A stretch of 64,000 bases of DNA from Stratiolaelaps scimitus (lineage: Eukaryota; Arthropoda; Arachnida; Mesostigmata; Laelapidae): NCBI GenBank assembly GCA_019614645.1, contig JABWDB010000002.1, positions 26,525,501 through 26,589,500 on the forward strand, given 5' to 3'. The translations under genes were made by a program, and so were the position numbers. Under the pieces are notes generated by a model. The model ran no database searches, was not told the DNA's origin, and saw only the letters and a program-made list of their open reading frames with translations. The first letter of the stretch is position 1. Each line of letters starts with the position of its first letter. Below, piece by piece: positions 1 through 11,423 of this stretch.

Positions 1-584
1 AGCACCTCGCAGCTCACGTCCAGGCTCATATAGACAAACGCTACGCGTGCGACATCTGCTCTGGTCGATTTTCACGACGCGAGCACCTAAGTAGACATTT
101 GGCAATTCATGCACGAAGAAGCAAAAAACATATGAGACAACATATCAACAAACGAATCAAGGAGATTAGTAAGAACAAGGACGCGGCATTTACATACAAA
201 GGCAGTATTAAAAAGGCTATTACTATTGCCAACAAGGGTATTGGCCTCCAATGCCGGATTTGCCATCGAACGTTTACGACAAAGACGTGGCTTACTCGAC
301 ACATGAAGGATAGTCACGACGACATCCCATTCCAGTGCAATATCTGTGATCAGGTCTTCGCCGAACGGGACGTCCTGGAGGCGCACGTCAGGGCGCATGG
401 GAAACAACGCTTCCGTTGTACTCTGTGTAGTAGTACTTTCCTTCGGAAGGATCATCTTCAACGACACATGAATAGCCATAGCGGCGGGCGAAGCTTTGGC
501 TGCGATATGTGCGAAAAAACTTTTATGCGGAAAACTCATCTCAACGAGCATAGGCGAAGTAAGCATGGCGAATCAACAGTTTAA
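1..584 (+). CDS. C2H2 zinc-finger protein, 3' part (5' end outside window)
   Basis: The frame is open from base 3 to a TAA at 582-584, giving about 193 C-terminal residues. It shows the tail of one finger followed by five more C2H2 fingers with the usual Cys-X2-Cys and His-X3-4-His spacing: CDIC..HLAIH, CRIC..HMKDSH, CNIC..HVRAH, CTLC..HMNSH and CDMC..HRRSKH. A basic stretch of about 45 residues separates the second and third fingers. Linkers are short and only loosely of the TGEKP type. The protein most likely binds DNA in the nucleus, and its target cannot be told from sequence. There is no intron in this part. An AATAAA at 971-976 could end the transcript. The reverse strand of this block also carries a long open frame, which is a shadow of the conserved finger codons. 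The subfamily is not recognisable. Confidence 0.92.
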   Translation, partial: HLAAHVQAHIDKRYACDICSGRFSRREHLSRHLAIHARRSKKHMRQHINKRIKEISKNKDAAFTYKGSIKKAITIANKGIGLQCRICHRTFTTKTWLTRHMKDSHDDIPFQCNICDQVFAERDVLEAHVRAHGKQRFRCTLCSSTFLRKDHLQRHMNSHSGGRSFGCDMCEKTFMRKTHLNEHRRSKHGESTV

Positions 585-3500
585 TAACTGGACCATTGCC
601 GTACTCAGCATACTTACTCGACGTTGTGGATGTCGCGCTGTGTAAACACATTTTGGAACGGTTCCATTGTAAATTCGCTAACCATTACGCAATACTAGTA
701 ACATTACCAGTGCCTTTATGTACACACGAACGCATGTGCATCCTAATTTTACAATAATATCCACCACTGTTATACAGCACGTTTTGATTACACTAACGAC
801 CCACATACTATATCTACTCATTTACAATGTAAGTACTTAATATTTGTTTATGTCGAACAAGCGAAGACTCTGTGGAACGCTTCATTATTTGAAGGGCATT
901 ATTAATCTTTGTTCGACGAGGATATATTTATTTAGTTTTGTGCAAACTGTTTAGGCATAAACCGAACTTGAATAAATTGAAAATTTCCACGAAGATTGAA
1001 TCTAAAAGGCTCTTGTACCCCTTGATGTATTTATGGCAATATGTAACGACCTCGATTCAGCAAGGAGAAACATGGCAACTCTGGATCACCTCATTAATTG
1101 TAGAGTTTCGTCTATGCAACGTCTGTAATATTCCCAATGATGTGAATGATTTGACGTTATTACTTAAATTTGTTGGACAATACAGCACACAAATATGTTA
1201 GGAAAGGTTTTGCATTCTCGACTGCCTAAAGTATATACGAGTTAAATGATGGTATAATGAAATATCTGAACAATATTTGTACGCGATACACACAACGAAT
1301 ATAGAATGGAAGTATTACTACTCAATTCTCGTTTATCTAGGAGCTTTCTACACTCGAATGACCCGTTCTTGCGAAAATTCTATCCTTATAATAATGATAA
1401 GAAAATAAATATTATTATTAATAAGATAAAGAATAGTAATATGATATTATAAAATAATGTGTGTAAAGGAAGAAGCTACCCACTTCTTTAATATCGTCAC
1501 AATTTTGTTTTCTTTTATAAACTTCGACTAAAGCTGGCTCGTATAGTGTCTCTTTGGTGCTTTGGTGCTATGCTCTATGAATTTAAGCCCGCGACCTTCG
1601 CATCTAATTTAGCTTGTCACATCCACATACACACACACACACGTTCGCTGGGTCTCCGAATAGTTCTAAATAATCCGCCAGTGTTGGTGAAATACAGGGA
1701 TTCGTCATTGTCACTGTTAAACCCTGCCCCTGATTCTTTTATCCCATTCGAGGCTCTGTCTAGATGCGTTCTGCCCGTCCACTTCGTCAACTTCACCTGG
1801 ATGGTTTGTCGTTAATCAAATGTATATAGGGACCACACCACCCGACCGAGGAAGACGAAAGACAACGACCGACTTTAGTGTCCATCAAAAGGTCTTCAAG
1901 TCGACACCGTCCCGAGAGGCCCTCCCAGGACCCATCCTGTAAGCCAAGCGCTAAAAGCACGAATACGCATGGCTTTCTAGCTGAACACGGCATTTTATAT
2001 TCATAAACGTCTTATTCATTCGGTCGTGCCGTATATCCTTTTTGCTCTCTATCTCCCTCTCGCCTCTCTGTGTCGTCCTTTTTCTCGGTAGCGGACGCGA
2101 GAAGGCGGATAATGGATCCCAGTGAACAGCAAACAGTGCTCCTCCTAACAACACTCGAGCGAATGATGGAACGTTCGTGCTGCAAAGGGATGAGAGATAA
2201 AGGAGAGGACTGAAATAATGATGACTCCGAAAGAATTCTCGAAATATTCCACTCTCTTTACCCGTGGGCGCTTTCGTTTCCCACTCATCAGCGTTGGCGA
2301 TTAGCGATCGCTACACGATGTGAAGTCAGCCCTCCATTACACGTGACAACGTCCTGGTGGGACGTGGGAGAAATGAGAAAATTGTCTGTATCTATTGATG
2401 AAATAGTACTTTGATATTTGCATTTTGCTCGAATTCAACTCCTTGGAGGACAAAGAGAGAGAGAGACTCAAGACCTAATCGTTTATGGTGGGTGATGTCG
2501 TGTTATTTGACTAGACAGCTAGCGTCGCAGAAGAGTTTTCGTTCTGCATGATCACGAAAACCATGTTATTGCAATATAGGCAAGTGGCGGAGGAGCCGCT
2601 GAAGGAACGTTTTAGAAATAGACTTATAGAAAGTCCATCATTTTCGTTCGATCATGAGTCGCCTATTTCATTGGTTTAACCATAGCCAATGGACTACTCC
2701 TCACTTCTGTTCGCGAGGCCGGCTTCGACGTGCTGTCAAAGCCAGCCAAAATTTACATATCAATTTTAAATTTCAATTATTAGCAGCAATGACTATAATT
2801 GATCCGGTAACAAGTGGAGACGCATAAGAGTCAAGATAAAAACGGAGGGTAAAGAAGTCAGAAAATGACAAAAATTATCATACGCGTGGATAGTTTATCC
2901 ACGTTATAAAAGCAATTAGTAAAAATAGGCAGTTGCGAAAATCCACATGGGGAACGAAGAAATATGGAATTCTAAACTCTTGAAAGCGGCGAACTCACAG
3001 CTATTTGCAACAGACTCTCATTATAACGGTGGAATTATTCTCAAACGAGGACTTCTGTAGAAATAATTAACAATAAAATGATTGAAGATTTAGCAGGGTG
3101 AGCATTTTCAAAATGTGAAGGAACTTTGGAAATTTACAGCCACCTCAGTTTAGGGTTTAGTCAGTGCTCTTTGACGAGGCAAAGCGCGCATTAAGTAGTC
3201 GTCCCATAATGCCTCAAGCTCGTTCTTCCGTGTTATTATCATCGGGATGAACCTTAATTATCTGCTCTATAAATTTTACTTACAACTACTCACCTTATCT
3301 CTTTGTGATCCACAGTTGACAGTTAGCAAGCTATTCCATCTCTAATGTACATTACGTATGTATAATTCATCATTGAACCTTGACGACATTGGAAAGCGCG
3401 ATGTTTTTGCGCAGAAAACACAATACTGATGTTTGGAGGTACATCCCGCACCGGATGATACAGTGAATTCAATCTTCAGGTAAATGATTCTTCTTCATCA

Positions 3501-5720
3501 GCCAAATCATTAGTGGCAGTTAGATAAGGGTGCGCGTGTCGGCGTTGTGGTTTTGCGTTGACGTTGTAGTCGGGTAGTGGGCGAACTCTTCGTTAGCGCT
3601 GTTCAGCATCGAGTGCCACAGCGCACACAACAGGTCATATTATAGCCCGTTCGATTTGCTGGAATCTTCACGAAACTCTTGCAATTGATGTGAGAGCACC
3701 AAGTGAGTTCGTCGTAGGCACGCCAACCCGTGTTCTGTCGTTTTGCCGAAGATCATAGCTGCTCGTGACCAAACTATTATACGCAACTCTATTTGACGTT
3801 CTGCGGTAAATTCTGATACACTAATGGTATCCTGTCGCTGATTTGCACACGAGCTTTGTGTATAGTTCTCGTTCTACTGATGCAGAGAAACATTTGCATG
3901 GACTTGTGCATGTCCGACTATCCTATAATTAATAGGTATGCAACGCCCACATCACATCCTACAAAAACTATCTTAGCCACATCACCCGTCTCAAGAAAGG
4001 GGTTAGATGAGGCTGAGTTAGCGATTCTGCTGTTTAGGGCAATGACGAGTCGATAAAAAACGCGAGCAGATCATAAAAAACGACAAAATAACCCACCCAG
4101 AAGACAGAAGATAGTTAAATGTCGCGTCTCTTTCTGTTATAACGCTGAGCGGAATATCCTCGGACCTGCGAGCGACACCTGTTTATACTGAATAAATTAA
4201 ATAACATTTAACGAATACATACAGACTAACGCTAACTTAATTGTGTGGCCTCTGGTCTGTTTTTTGATACGTGGAAATAGTAGTTTATTTTATCAGGGGT
4301 TGTAAGGAGATGTTTACTAACGCTGTCACGATCTTAAATATTTCAAGTCCGTTAAGCACACCATGGACACTAAGTAGTTCGTGTGAGCAAATGTATCCAT
4401 GGTAGAAATTAATTTTATCATTCAAACTGGCAGTTTTGCTGATTTGAAGTTTCTCCTAAGATCTATTACCTCCTTGGAAAGTTACAGCCTACGGAAATAG
4501 TACGTACTTCGAGTCGAATTAACCTTTATCAAGTTCTGAAGCCTTCGGAAGCCAGAATAATATATAATACACGTGTTAGCGGAAGTGCGCTCTTAATGAA
4601 AGGGAATTGTTATTCTAGTTACATATGTCTACTAGTCATACCTGCCTTACCTGACGGATTCGAGATTACTAAGACAAGAGATACCCTATAACGATCAAGA
4701 AGAATCCTGGCCTCGTCCTTAGCCTGGCTTTAAATGTGTCTTCTATAAGGCCAATTTTAGGTTACCGCAGGTTGAGGGGATGGAAAGCTGAGGAATTGGA
4801 GAAACGAAGAGGTGAGGTGCGAGCTTATCCTACCTCGGTTCACCGCAGACGAGAAAGGACGCCTTGAGTCCTGAGTGGAATTTTACAGCGACTCAGCACC
4901 CCCATTTGCCCTCCAAAACACCGCAGTTGCCAGCGCCTTGAGCCCCTTGCCGGTAGTAATTCTTGGACAAGGTGCAGGATAGCCTTGTGCGTCCACGTTG
5001 GCGTCTCCACCTCATCTCTGAGACACTGAAGCGACGTGCGTATAAAAGCCACAGCTGTGATACTTTTTAAACTTGCCCGCCAATTCTAGTTGTCATTGTC
5101 GCAACGAGTATAACGCGATTACGTTTAAGGATCTCCATCTACGCCGATTTACTGATACACATAGAGACTATTGGCGGCGAACATAGTATCAGAACTATTT
5201 TGTGTTAAGCTGTGGTAAGTGTATAGGTTTTAGTTAAAGGTAGGACAACTAAGAAAAACGCGATTTTTTAAAGTTTCCTCCACACGCAAAGTTGTTCACG
5301 GTCCTCATTTCCCCTTTCTAGCAAAGGTGAGCTGTTGGCTAGCCTTGGTCATTAACTTGATGTGCAAATAAACTCTACTGGCAATCTACCTCAAGGTGGA
5401 GAGCTCCAGCTCAGCAAGACAAGGGAGGATGGGCTTACGACCTGGTTTGTTGTCCATTCGGAGAAAAACCAAGGTTTGAACGGGTAGCCCCGTGCTGTTG
5501 CCTGCAATCGTGGGTAACGAGAGCGATAGGTTGAAGGGCGCTTGTCCTAGTTAGCTAGTGGCAACGAATGGCTAGAATTTCGCAACTTGTTGTTCATGGA
5601 CATAGTCGGCAAGTCGTAGAGAATCACACCGAATGAAGAAAAACGGTTGAACTTTTCCAGTTGGGGCAACAGCTGTAGCAGGCCGCTACGGACGAGGGCG
5701 TACACATTGGTGAACATTAC
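585..5720. other. Non-coding stretch, no supported gene
   Basis: AT-rich sequence with only short chance open frames. A pyrimidine-rich run at 2030-2092 ends in TAG and is followed by a 33-codon frame starting ATGGATCCC at 2112, which is too short to call. A TATAAAAG at 5041 lies about 170 bases upstream of a GTAAGT donor-like site at 5214, a weak promoter and first-exon signature on the plus strand. No repeat family or RNA gene was recognised. Confidence 0.45.
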
Positions 5721-6533
5721 CTGTTGCAATATGCAGTCGAGTTTGTAGAACGAAATCGGCATATCGGCCCATTGCGAAAGCCATGAAATAATACATTCTA
5801 TAAAAGATATTATATATGCTATGGTGAAACAAAATCTCAAAATAGTCCGAGCTTAAGTGAGAGTCGATGCTCTGACCTTCCTGTCTATGAGTCGATAAGT
5901 GACGATTACAGTGGTATTTTGCTCTTCAAATGACTTGCCATTCAAGAAGCACTTCCGTAGAAACCCAATAGAAACCCACGCAACGAGGGGTCCTCCTCGT
6001 CGGGTTTCGTCTCCGTCGTCTTCACTGTGTTCCTGGAGCAGAAATGGTAGTGCACGAAGGATACATCGTCGAATGGGCGGCGGGTATATAAAACATTTAA
6101 GAAGTGGTACGTGGTGGTACAGAACTGCTACTAATAGATGTAACTGCCATTAGTATTGCTCTTCAGGGCCCTTCCCTTTCTCATCCTATTTAGAGTGGGT
6201 CGATTAGGGATCGTTTCCGCGTAGAAGTGGACGGGTCGCGCATGGGATCAATATGTTTAATCCGGGGTTTTCCGGGTTCATATAGGCGTCGCAGTGCAGA
6301 ACGGAACAGAACTGTGCCTAGGCACGCCCAATTACACACCATATACCAGTGCAGCATCCCTAGTATTGCGTGGAGAAAGTGGATCCGCTCGAAAGGCAGC
6401 AGCGATGGCGGGTTCGGGGAGGTGAGGCCAATGTAAGAGGCAGGGCGGCAGATTGGACTGGACGGATACGTTGAAGCTGTATGAAATTGTCGGCGATCTT
6501 TCCACCTCGACGTTTGGTTTTTGTTGTCCTATC
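5721..6533 (-). CDS. Cluster of exon-like open frames, unidentified
   Basis: Three pieces look like exons of one minus-strand gene. An open frame of about 113 codons covers 6533-6193 and contains a hydrophobic run (HFLHAILGMLHWYMV) near its middle. A second block, 6032-5877, is exactly 52 codons between a good acceptor (tttctgctccag) and a GT donor, and reads through EEQNTTVIVTYRLIDRK. A third block, 5797-5721, lies between an acceptor (cttttatag) and a strong CAG/GTAATG donor. The order and joining phases are not settled, and the third block is open in more than one frame. No family is recognised. A plus-strand TATATAAA at 6086 overlaps the cluster, so it could also be partly promoter DNA. 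Confidence 0.25.
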
Positions 6534-7842
6534 GAGAATGAAGTCACAAATTTCTATTTGTTTCATTTATTCTTCATTGGTCGCATTGATAGATAGCTAC
6601 GTAGATTCGAGATGCTGAACAAGTCGCTTCCGTAGGCTCCAGGTACTGTGATATTTTACGAACGTAAACAATTGTCTGGCATTGGATTGCCTACTAAGGC
6701 TAGACGGAGGGCTTGTTTTGCTATTTGAGGAACAAAAAAAAATTGTTGAAAAATATATATAAAATATATATAAAAATATGTATTTTAAGCTAGCGAACAA
6801 CGACGTTCCAGCCGAATATACTTTAGTTGAAAAAGTAAATTTTTGTTGTATTATATAATATATCATAATAATAATAAAACAAGTTCCAGTACTTCTGGAA
6901 TTTTTTCTTCTTTCAGGATTTGCTTTCATACAATATTACTTTGCAGGTTTATGGTAATGGATCTGTGATATCAACCTGGTACACGCGTGAAAAGGTGTAG
7001 CTGTCGCTGATAGAGCTATCGATAGCCCAGGAACACGATATCAATCAACACGATATCAACTAGTTTGATAGGTAAGGCAAAATTACGACGATGTTATCTA
7101 TTTCCGAAGAGAAACTCGCTTGAACAACACTCTATGCTTCAACGCTATATTTAAACATTGGTTGGTCTGAAAAATTTATCACGAACGACGAACTCGTCCT
7201 CGAGACTCTCTGCTTTCTATTTTCGCGAATGATGGGCTCAGATCGGGAGAGTACACGAATGAGCGAGGTCAAAGCTCCATCGAGGCCATTAACCAACATC
7301 GTCTACGATCCCACATCTAGATTGTCGACTTTGTAGTCGACATTTCAAATGTGAAGCGTAAAATCTACGTCTGACGAAAGTGGTACTATTAGGCCGCGAT
7401 GCATTATATACAGTTCCATGTCGTACTGCTCTCAGCTTTCAAACCACACAGCGAAGGGACGTAAATAGTGGTTCATTTTTGCCGTTATGTAATCGTTAAT
7501 TAATTAACAACAGTCTGTTTATTATGTAGAACAATTAACTAGAGCAACTGGAGTTGTTTGCGAGACCTGCCCGTTTTGGCGCGTTGATTCAAATGACAAC
7601 CTGTAGTGTAATTAAGGGTTGATTCTTAGCCATTAAATCCATTACCGTTTATTGTAATTTGGCTTATATTTGCGAGGTGCGACTTAAATAACCGTCGAGG
7701 TCATTCAAGTCCAAGCTATCTAGAATTTCTATCTATTGGGTCAATCGCTTCTTCTACAACATATAAGATTAAGTTTTGCAAATAAATTGAGTAATCTTTT
7801 GGGTGACTTGACCACGCAGAAAGTACTATAGACTGGTATGAT

Positions 7843-7865
7843 TTTATTGTAAACAAATATTTATT
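7843..7865 (-). terminator. Tandem poly(A) signals
   Basis: Two AATAAA hexamers on the minus strand (7860-7865 and 7843-7848) lie about 170-190 bases beyond the TGA of the membrane-tail exon that ends at 8035. This placement supports that exon as the usual 3' end of the gene. Confidence 0.6.
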
Positions 7866-8034
7866 CCATTTATATCATCTGCTGCCTTTTAACGACAGAT
7901 TACGTAGCAGCTTGATTTCTGGGCACAGGATAAACAGATCTCTGTCACTCTCTAAGTTGTTTTCGAGAGTCCAACGAAATTACAATAATAAGCTGTGTAT
8001 CTGTCATTAGGGAGCACACTGTTCAGATCCTGAA

Positions 8035-10219
8035 TCACCAGATCCTATACAGAATGATAAGTCCAGCAATTGGCAGAAGAGCACAGAACAGCAAAAACCA
8101 GGGACTTATACCGCCTGAAGCGGCAAGAGCAGGATGTTCTTCAAAGCTGGAAACAAAGACAAGTTATCGAAATGGGTTATTTACGCACTATGAGAAACAT
8201 AAAGGAAAAAGTAGCCAATGAAAAAATTTAGTTGAGAGTGTATATATTTGAACATTGTGCCGTCTAGGTGTTGAGTATCCCCGTTCGTTCACCCACTCAT
8301 TATCGTCTTTAATTTAGTGTTATTTCTATTTTTCTAGAAATAACTCGTCTAGATCTATTCCTTCTTCCTTCCATACGAGTCTACGTATCGATGTACGATA
8401 CCTACAACTCGGAAAATGAGTTACGACATTGATAGAATATGAATGTTTGAATGAAAATGTTTCGTATGCATACCGATGACTTGCTTGCGATGCCGTTTGC
8501 AGCCGTTGGTGTTTGTGATACTGGTCAAATAGATCCTTGAGTATTCGAGCATTTATCTCCCAGTCATTGTCCGTGAACTCGCTTGGTGTCCAGTTGGGAT
8601 TTAATTGTTGTTCCCTGCATTTGTATGTCACCAGACGGCTTGCACCATATTTTTGTACAAACAAGTAAATTTGGCAGGATTTGATTGGCTGTGTGGGTGT
8701 ACAGGCGACGAGATGGAGGTATTCAGAAAACAATGGCAATGTAAGTTTTATGCTTCTTTTTTGTTTCAGCCCAATTACTCGTAGCAGTAAATAGGTTAGA
8801 AGCAACGTCGCCATACTGCGCATTAAACGCCACCAACACTTTGAAAACTCATGATAGGAATCAACAAACGAGAGAGAAAAGAGAGAACACTTTGCTTCCT
8901 GAATACGAAATAGCTCTAACTTACCGCTCCGGGCATTGCAACACATTCATCGGGTTCGTAAACCTTTGTTCCATTCCTTGTGCAATTTGAGGCCATGAAA
9001 TCTGCGAAGAGTCTGTACTTCGGATATTGGCAGTCCATTATCCAGCCCCCGATTACCCGAACCAATACGTCCTTTCGATCAAGTTCGAATTTCTGAATTG
9101 AACAAAATTTCGATGTATTTAACTATAATAGAATGAAGAAAATCGTCATTCTGGAAGACGCTACTTCTTTGGTTGGACGAATTCATACTTACGGTATTAA
9201 TTAACACATATTTTTAGTTAGACCTGAAAATAAACTATATTATAACAATATTTTTCATAATGCAACTAAAAAAACTATTTTTTTATATGTTTATAATATA
9301 ATTCTTCTCATTCCCTCCTTTGACATAATATTATAGGCATATTAGTGTATTCGGCCATTTAAGGATGCTTAAGCGCTTTGCTTATATCTCTTTCCCGCTT
9401 CGTTTGAGTTGAGTGAATTTTCCGACTATTTTCTATTTCTCTTCTAGAGGCCTTAATCCCTCCTGGCTATTGGCTTTAGCTAAACATGATATCCTGTGCG
9501 TCGGTTGCTCTTTTCTTACGCTTTTATACCGCCCGGAGCAATCGGGCATGTCGAATTTCGAAATGCACCCGGAATATTTTAGATAAAGTCAAAGTAAAGT
9601 TAGGAACAAGGAAGCAAAATATATAAGACGAAGATGATGAGGAAATTGTAAATTAGTATCTAGTCTGTGTCACAATTTTTCTGCTATTTTTCGAAGCTGA
9701 CACTCGCTTTCATTTGATGTCAGGAAGGTCTCGGCATAGTTGTGTAGCATTACTTCAACGGCTTGTCATGACGTTCATGCTGGACTCATCTGGGCGTTCC
9801 CCAATATATTACCCATGTGACGGTTGGACAATGTCAACTGTATCCCAGCCAAATTACGACTTCGGGGTATGGAACCGCCGACTACAACAAATCGTGGTGC
9901 TGTTCATCGTTTGTACGACAACCTCATTCAAAGGGATGCACAATAAAATCAAAACATCGTAATCTAAATAGATAGCCGTTGAGATTGACAGAGTCTAAAT
10001 AAAAAAAATTAAGTTTTAGATAATTACCTGAAACGCAACGTGAGCCGCGAACTCGGCAGCCATTGTGAGGTCACTGTCGGGGCCCTTACGAAGTTCAAAA
10101 CTCTTGCCACATTCCGTGGCTTGTTCAGCTTGTCTTAGTTCATTGATAGAATCAGGAGGACGAGAATCGATTAGCGGGCAGAACGACCATGTCAGGGCGG
10201 CTATCACAAGCCAGAACAT
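8035..10219 (-). CDS. Secreted or type I membrane cysteine-rich protein, four-exon model (228 aa)
   Basis: Exons are 10219-10028, 9092-8925, 8688-8474 and 8146-8035, and all junctions keep frame (phases 0, 0, 2). The protein begins with a hydrophobic signal peptide (MFWLVIAALTWSFCPLI). The ectodomain has six cysteines at about residues 37, 85, 101, 114, 125 and 144, and three N-glycosylation sites. It ends with a hydrophobic segment (about 206-225) and the short tail YRIW, so it is probably anchored in the plasma or a secretory membrane. The helix AAEFAAHVAFQKFEL, a VIGGW strand and two cysteine-closed strands recall the cystatin fold, but the likeness is faint and no function is claimed. The ATG at 10219 gives the signal peptide directly and sits in a good context (gcaaaATG). 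Poly(A) signals follow the stop. Intron 1 is about 0.9 kb. An alternative last exon exists at 8326-8401. Confidence 0.75.
8326..8401 (-). CDS. Alternative last exon of the cysteine-rich protein (soluble tail)
   Basis: The donor at 8473 (CATCG/gtatgc, phase 2) can also join an acceptor at 8402 (gttgtag) after only 72 bases of intron. That gives a 24-residue basic then acidic tail ending DLDELFLEK and a TAG at 8326-8328, for a 216-residue protein without a membrane segment. A minus-strand ATTAAA lies shortly downstream. Either both exons are used to make soluble and anchored forms, or this one is a chance frame; the sequence alone cannot decide. Confidence 0.45.
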
Positions 10220-10640
10220 TTTGCTGCGAATTTTGAAGGGACACGTGTACAGGGCTTTTCAGCGGTAATAAGGTCAATTACGATGATGATTCCACGCACT
10301 AATACAACCAGCGAAGTTACTTGGGATCGGTGCACTTCTGATGTTCGCACTACCAAATATACCGGGAAAGAATCTTTGAGCTGCTTCCCCTGCTGAAACA
10401 AGTGAAAGATACTAGAAACAGGCCAATGATATTAGCTATTGTGTACGTTCTCTTGATCCTATCCAACTCTAGCACAGTGCATACGTTTTCTGCGCAATAG
10501 ACGTGTTCGGTCCAGTGGGACGTCACCTAGCAAACTACTGCATCGTTAACATGCAATGATAGGGCATTAGAGCTGCGTTTCAGTCGTAGTAAACGCCGAG
10601 ATGCAGTCACAAGAATAGCTCATCGATCAAATCTCGATCG

Positions 10641-10670
10641 AGCAGCAGCAGCAGCAGCAACAACAACAGC
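10641..10670 (+). repeat. CAG/CAA microsatellite
   Basis: Six CAG-type units are followed by CAA units. Read in one plus frame this is part of an open stretch of about 60 codons with nine glutamines that begins after an in-frame TAG and has no ATG. On the minus strand it gives a leucine run. It lies in the roughly 0.9 kb between the cysteine-rich protein gene and the glycosyltransferase, where no gene is otherwise seen. Confidence 0.7.
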
Positions 10671-11103
10671 CAACACAGCAGCTTACTCAGAGCGAATTGA
10701 CGGTAGCATATACGTCGGCAGTATGCTTGGCCTATTCGCTGGTAGGCCAATACCCCGCCCAACGATCTTTCCTTTCTAAAGGCTGTGAGGGCAGTTCCGA
10801 CTGTTGATGTATCAATATCAGATATGAAAACGGGTCGCATATCTTCTTCGGTGGCACAAAATGTTAAATGTTTGCTGTCTCCTTCGTATGCCCAATGCCT
10901 TGCCTAGATTGATGAGAGTGAAAACATCGTGCAATTGCAAAACTGACAGAGCTGAATTTTACCAAAGAAAGTCAAATGTTAATGATGCACAGACGGAGTT
11001 TACTTGTTTGCAGGTTTAAGATTCTAGTGGATTCTTCCCTATCGGATGTCGTTACACATTTACAACCATATTGACTTCCATTAGCTTTCATATGATGTTT
11101 CCT

Positions 11104-11124
11104 TTTATTCAATAAGCCTTTATT
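11104..11124 (-). terminator. Poly(A) signals of the glycosyltransferase gene
   Basis: Two minus-strand AATAAA hexamers (11119-11124 and 11104-11109) lie about 300 bases past the stop at 11424, with no other gene between. Confidence 0.5.
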
Positions 11125-11423
11125 TCAGTTTAACGAACAGACTACACTCTGATGTTTGTAAGCATTCAGACATGCTACAACTCCGACTATTTCCATCTGG
11201 CCGTTTTCTAAATCCTCTATATATTATATTACATATATAATATATTGTCCTTTCTAATAAGGTAATATACACCGTGTCTTCTATAATGGGCTTTCTCTAC
11301 CTCTATCATTTTGGTCATTTCCTTCCGTAGAGTAAGTGTGGCGTTTACGTGAACCTCAAATCAGCCCTTTGACCCCCATAGTTGCAGTTCTACCCTGAGC
11401 AGCGCCAGAGAAATAAACACAGG

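Noticed and set aside
87..566. 159-codon minus-strand open frame opposite the zinc fingers
   Set aside because: It mirrors the zinc-finger exon; the plus frame has perfectly spaced Cys and His residues, so the minus frame is a shadow.
2112..2213. 33-codon frame starting MDPSEQQ after a pyrimidine run
   Set aside because: Too short, with no donor or poly(A) signal nearby; it cannot be told from chance.
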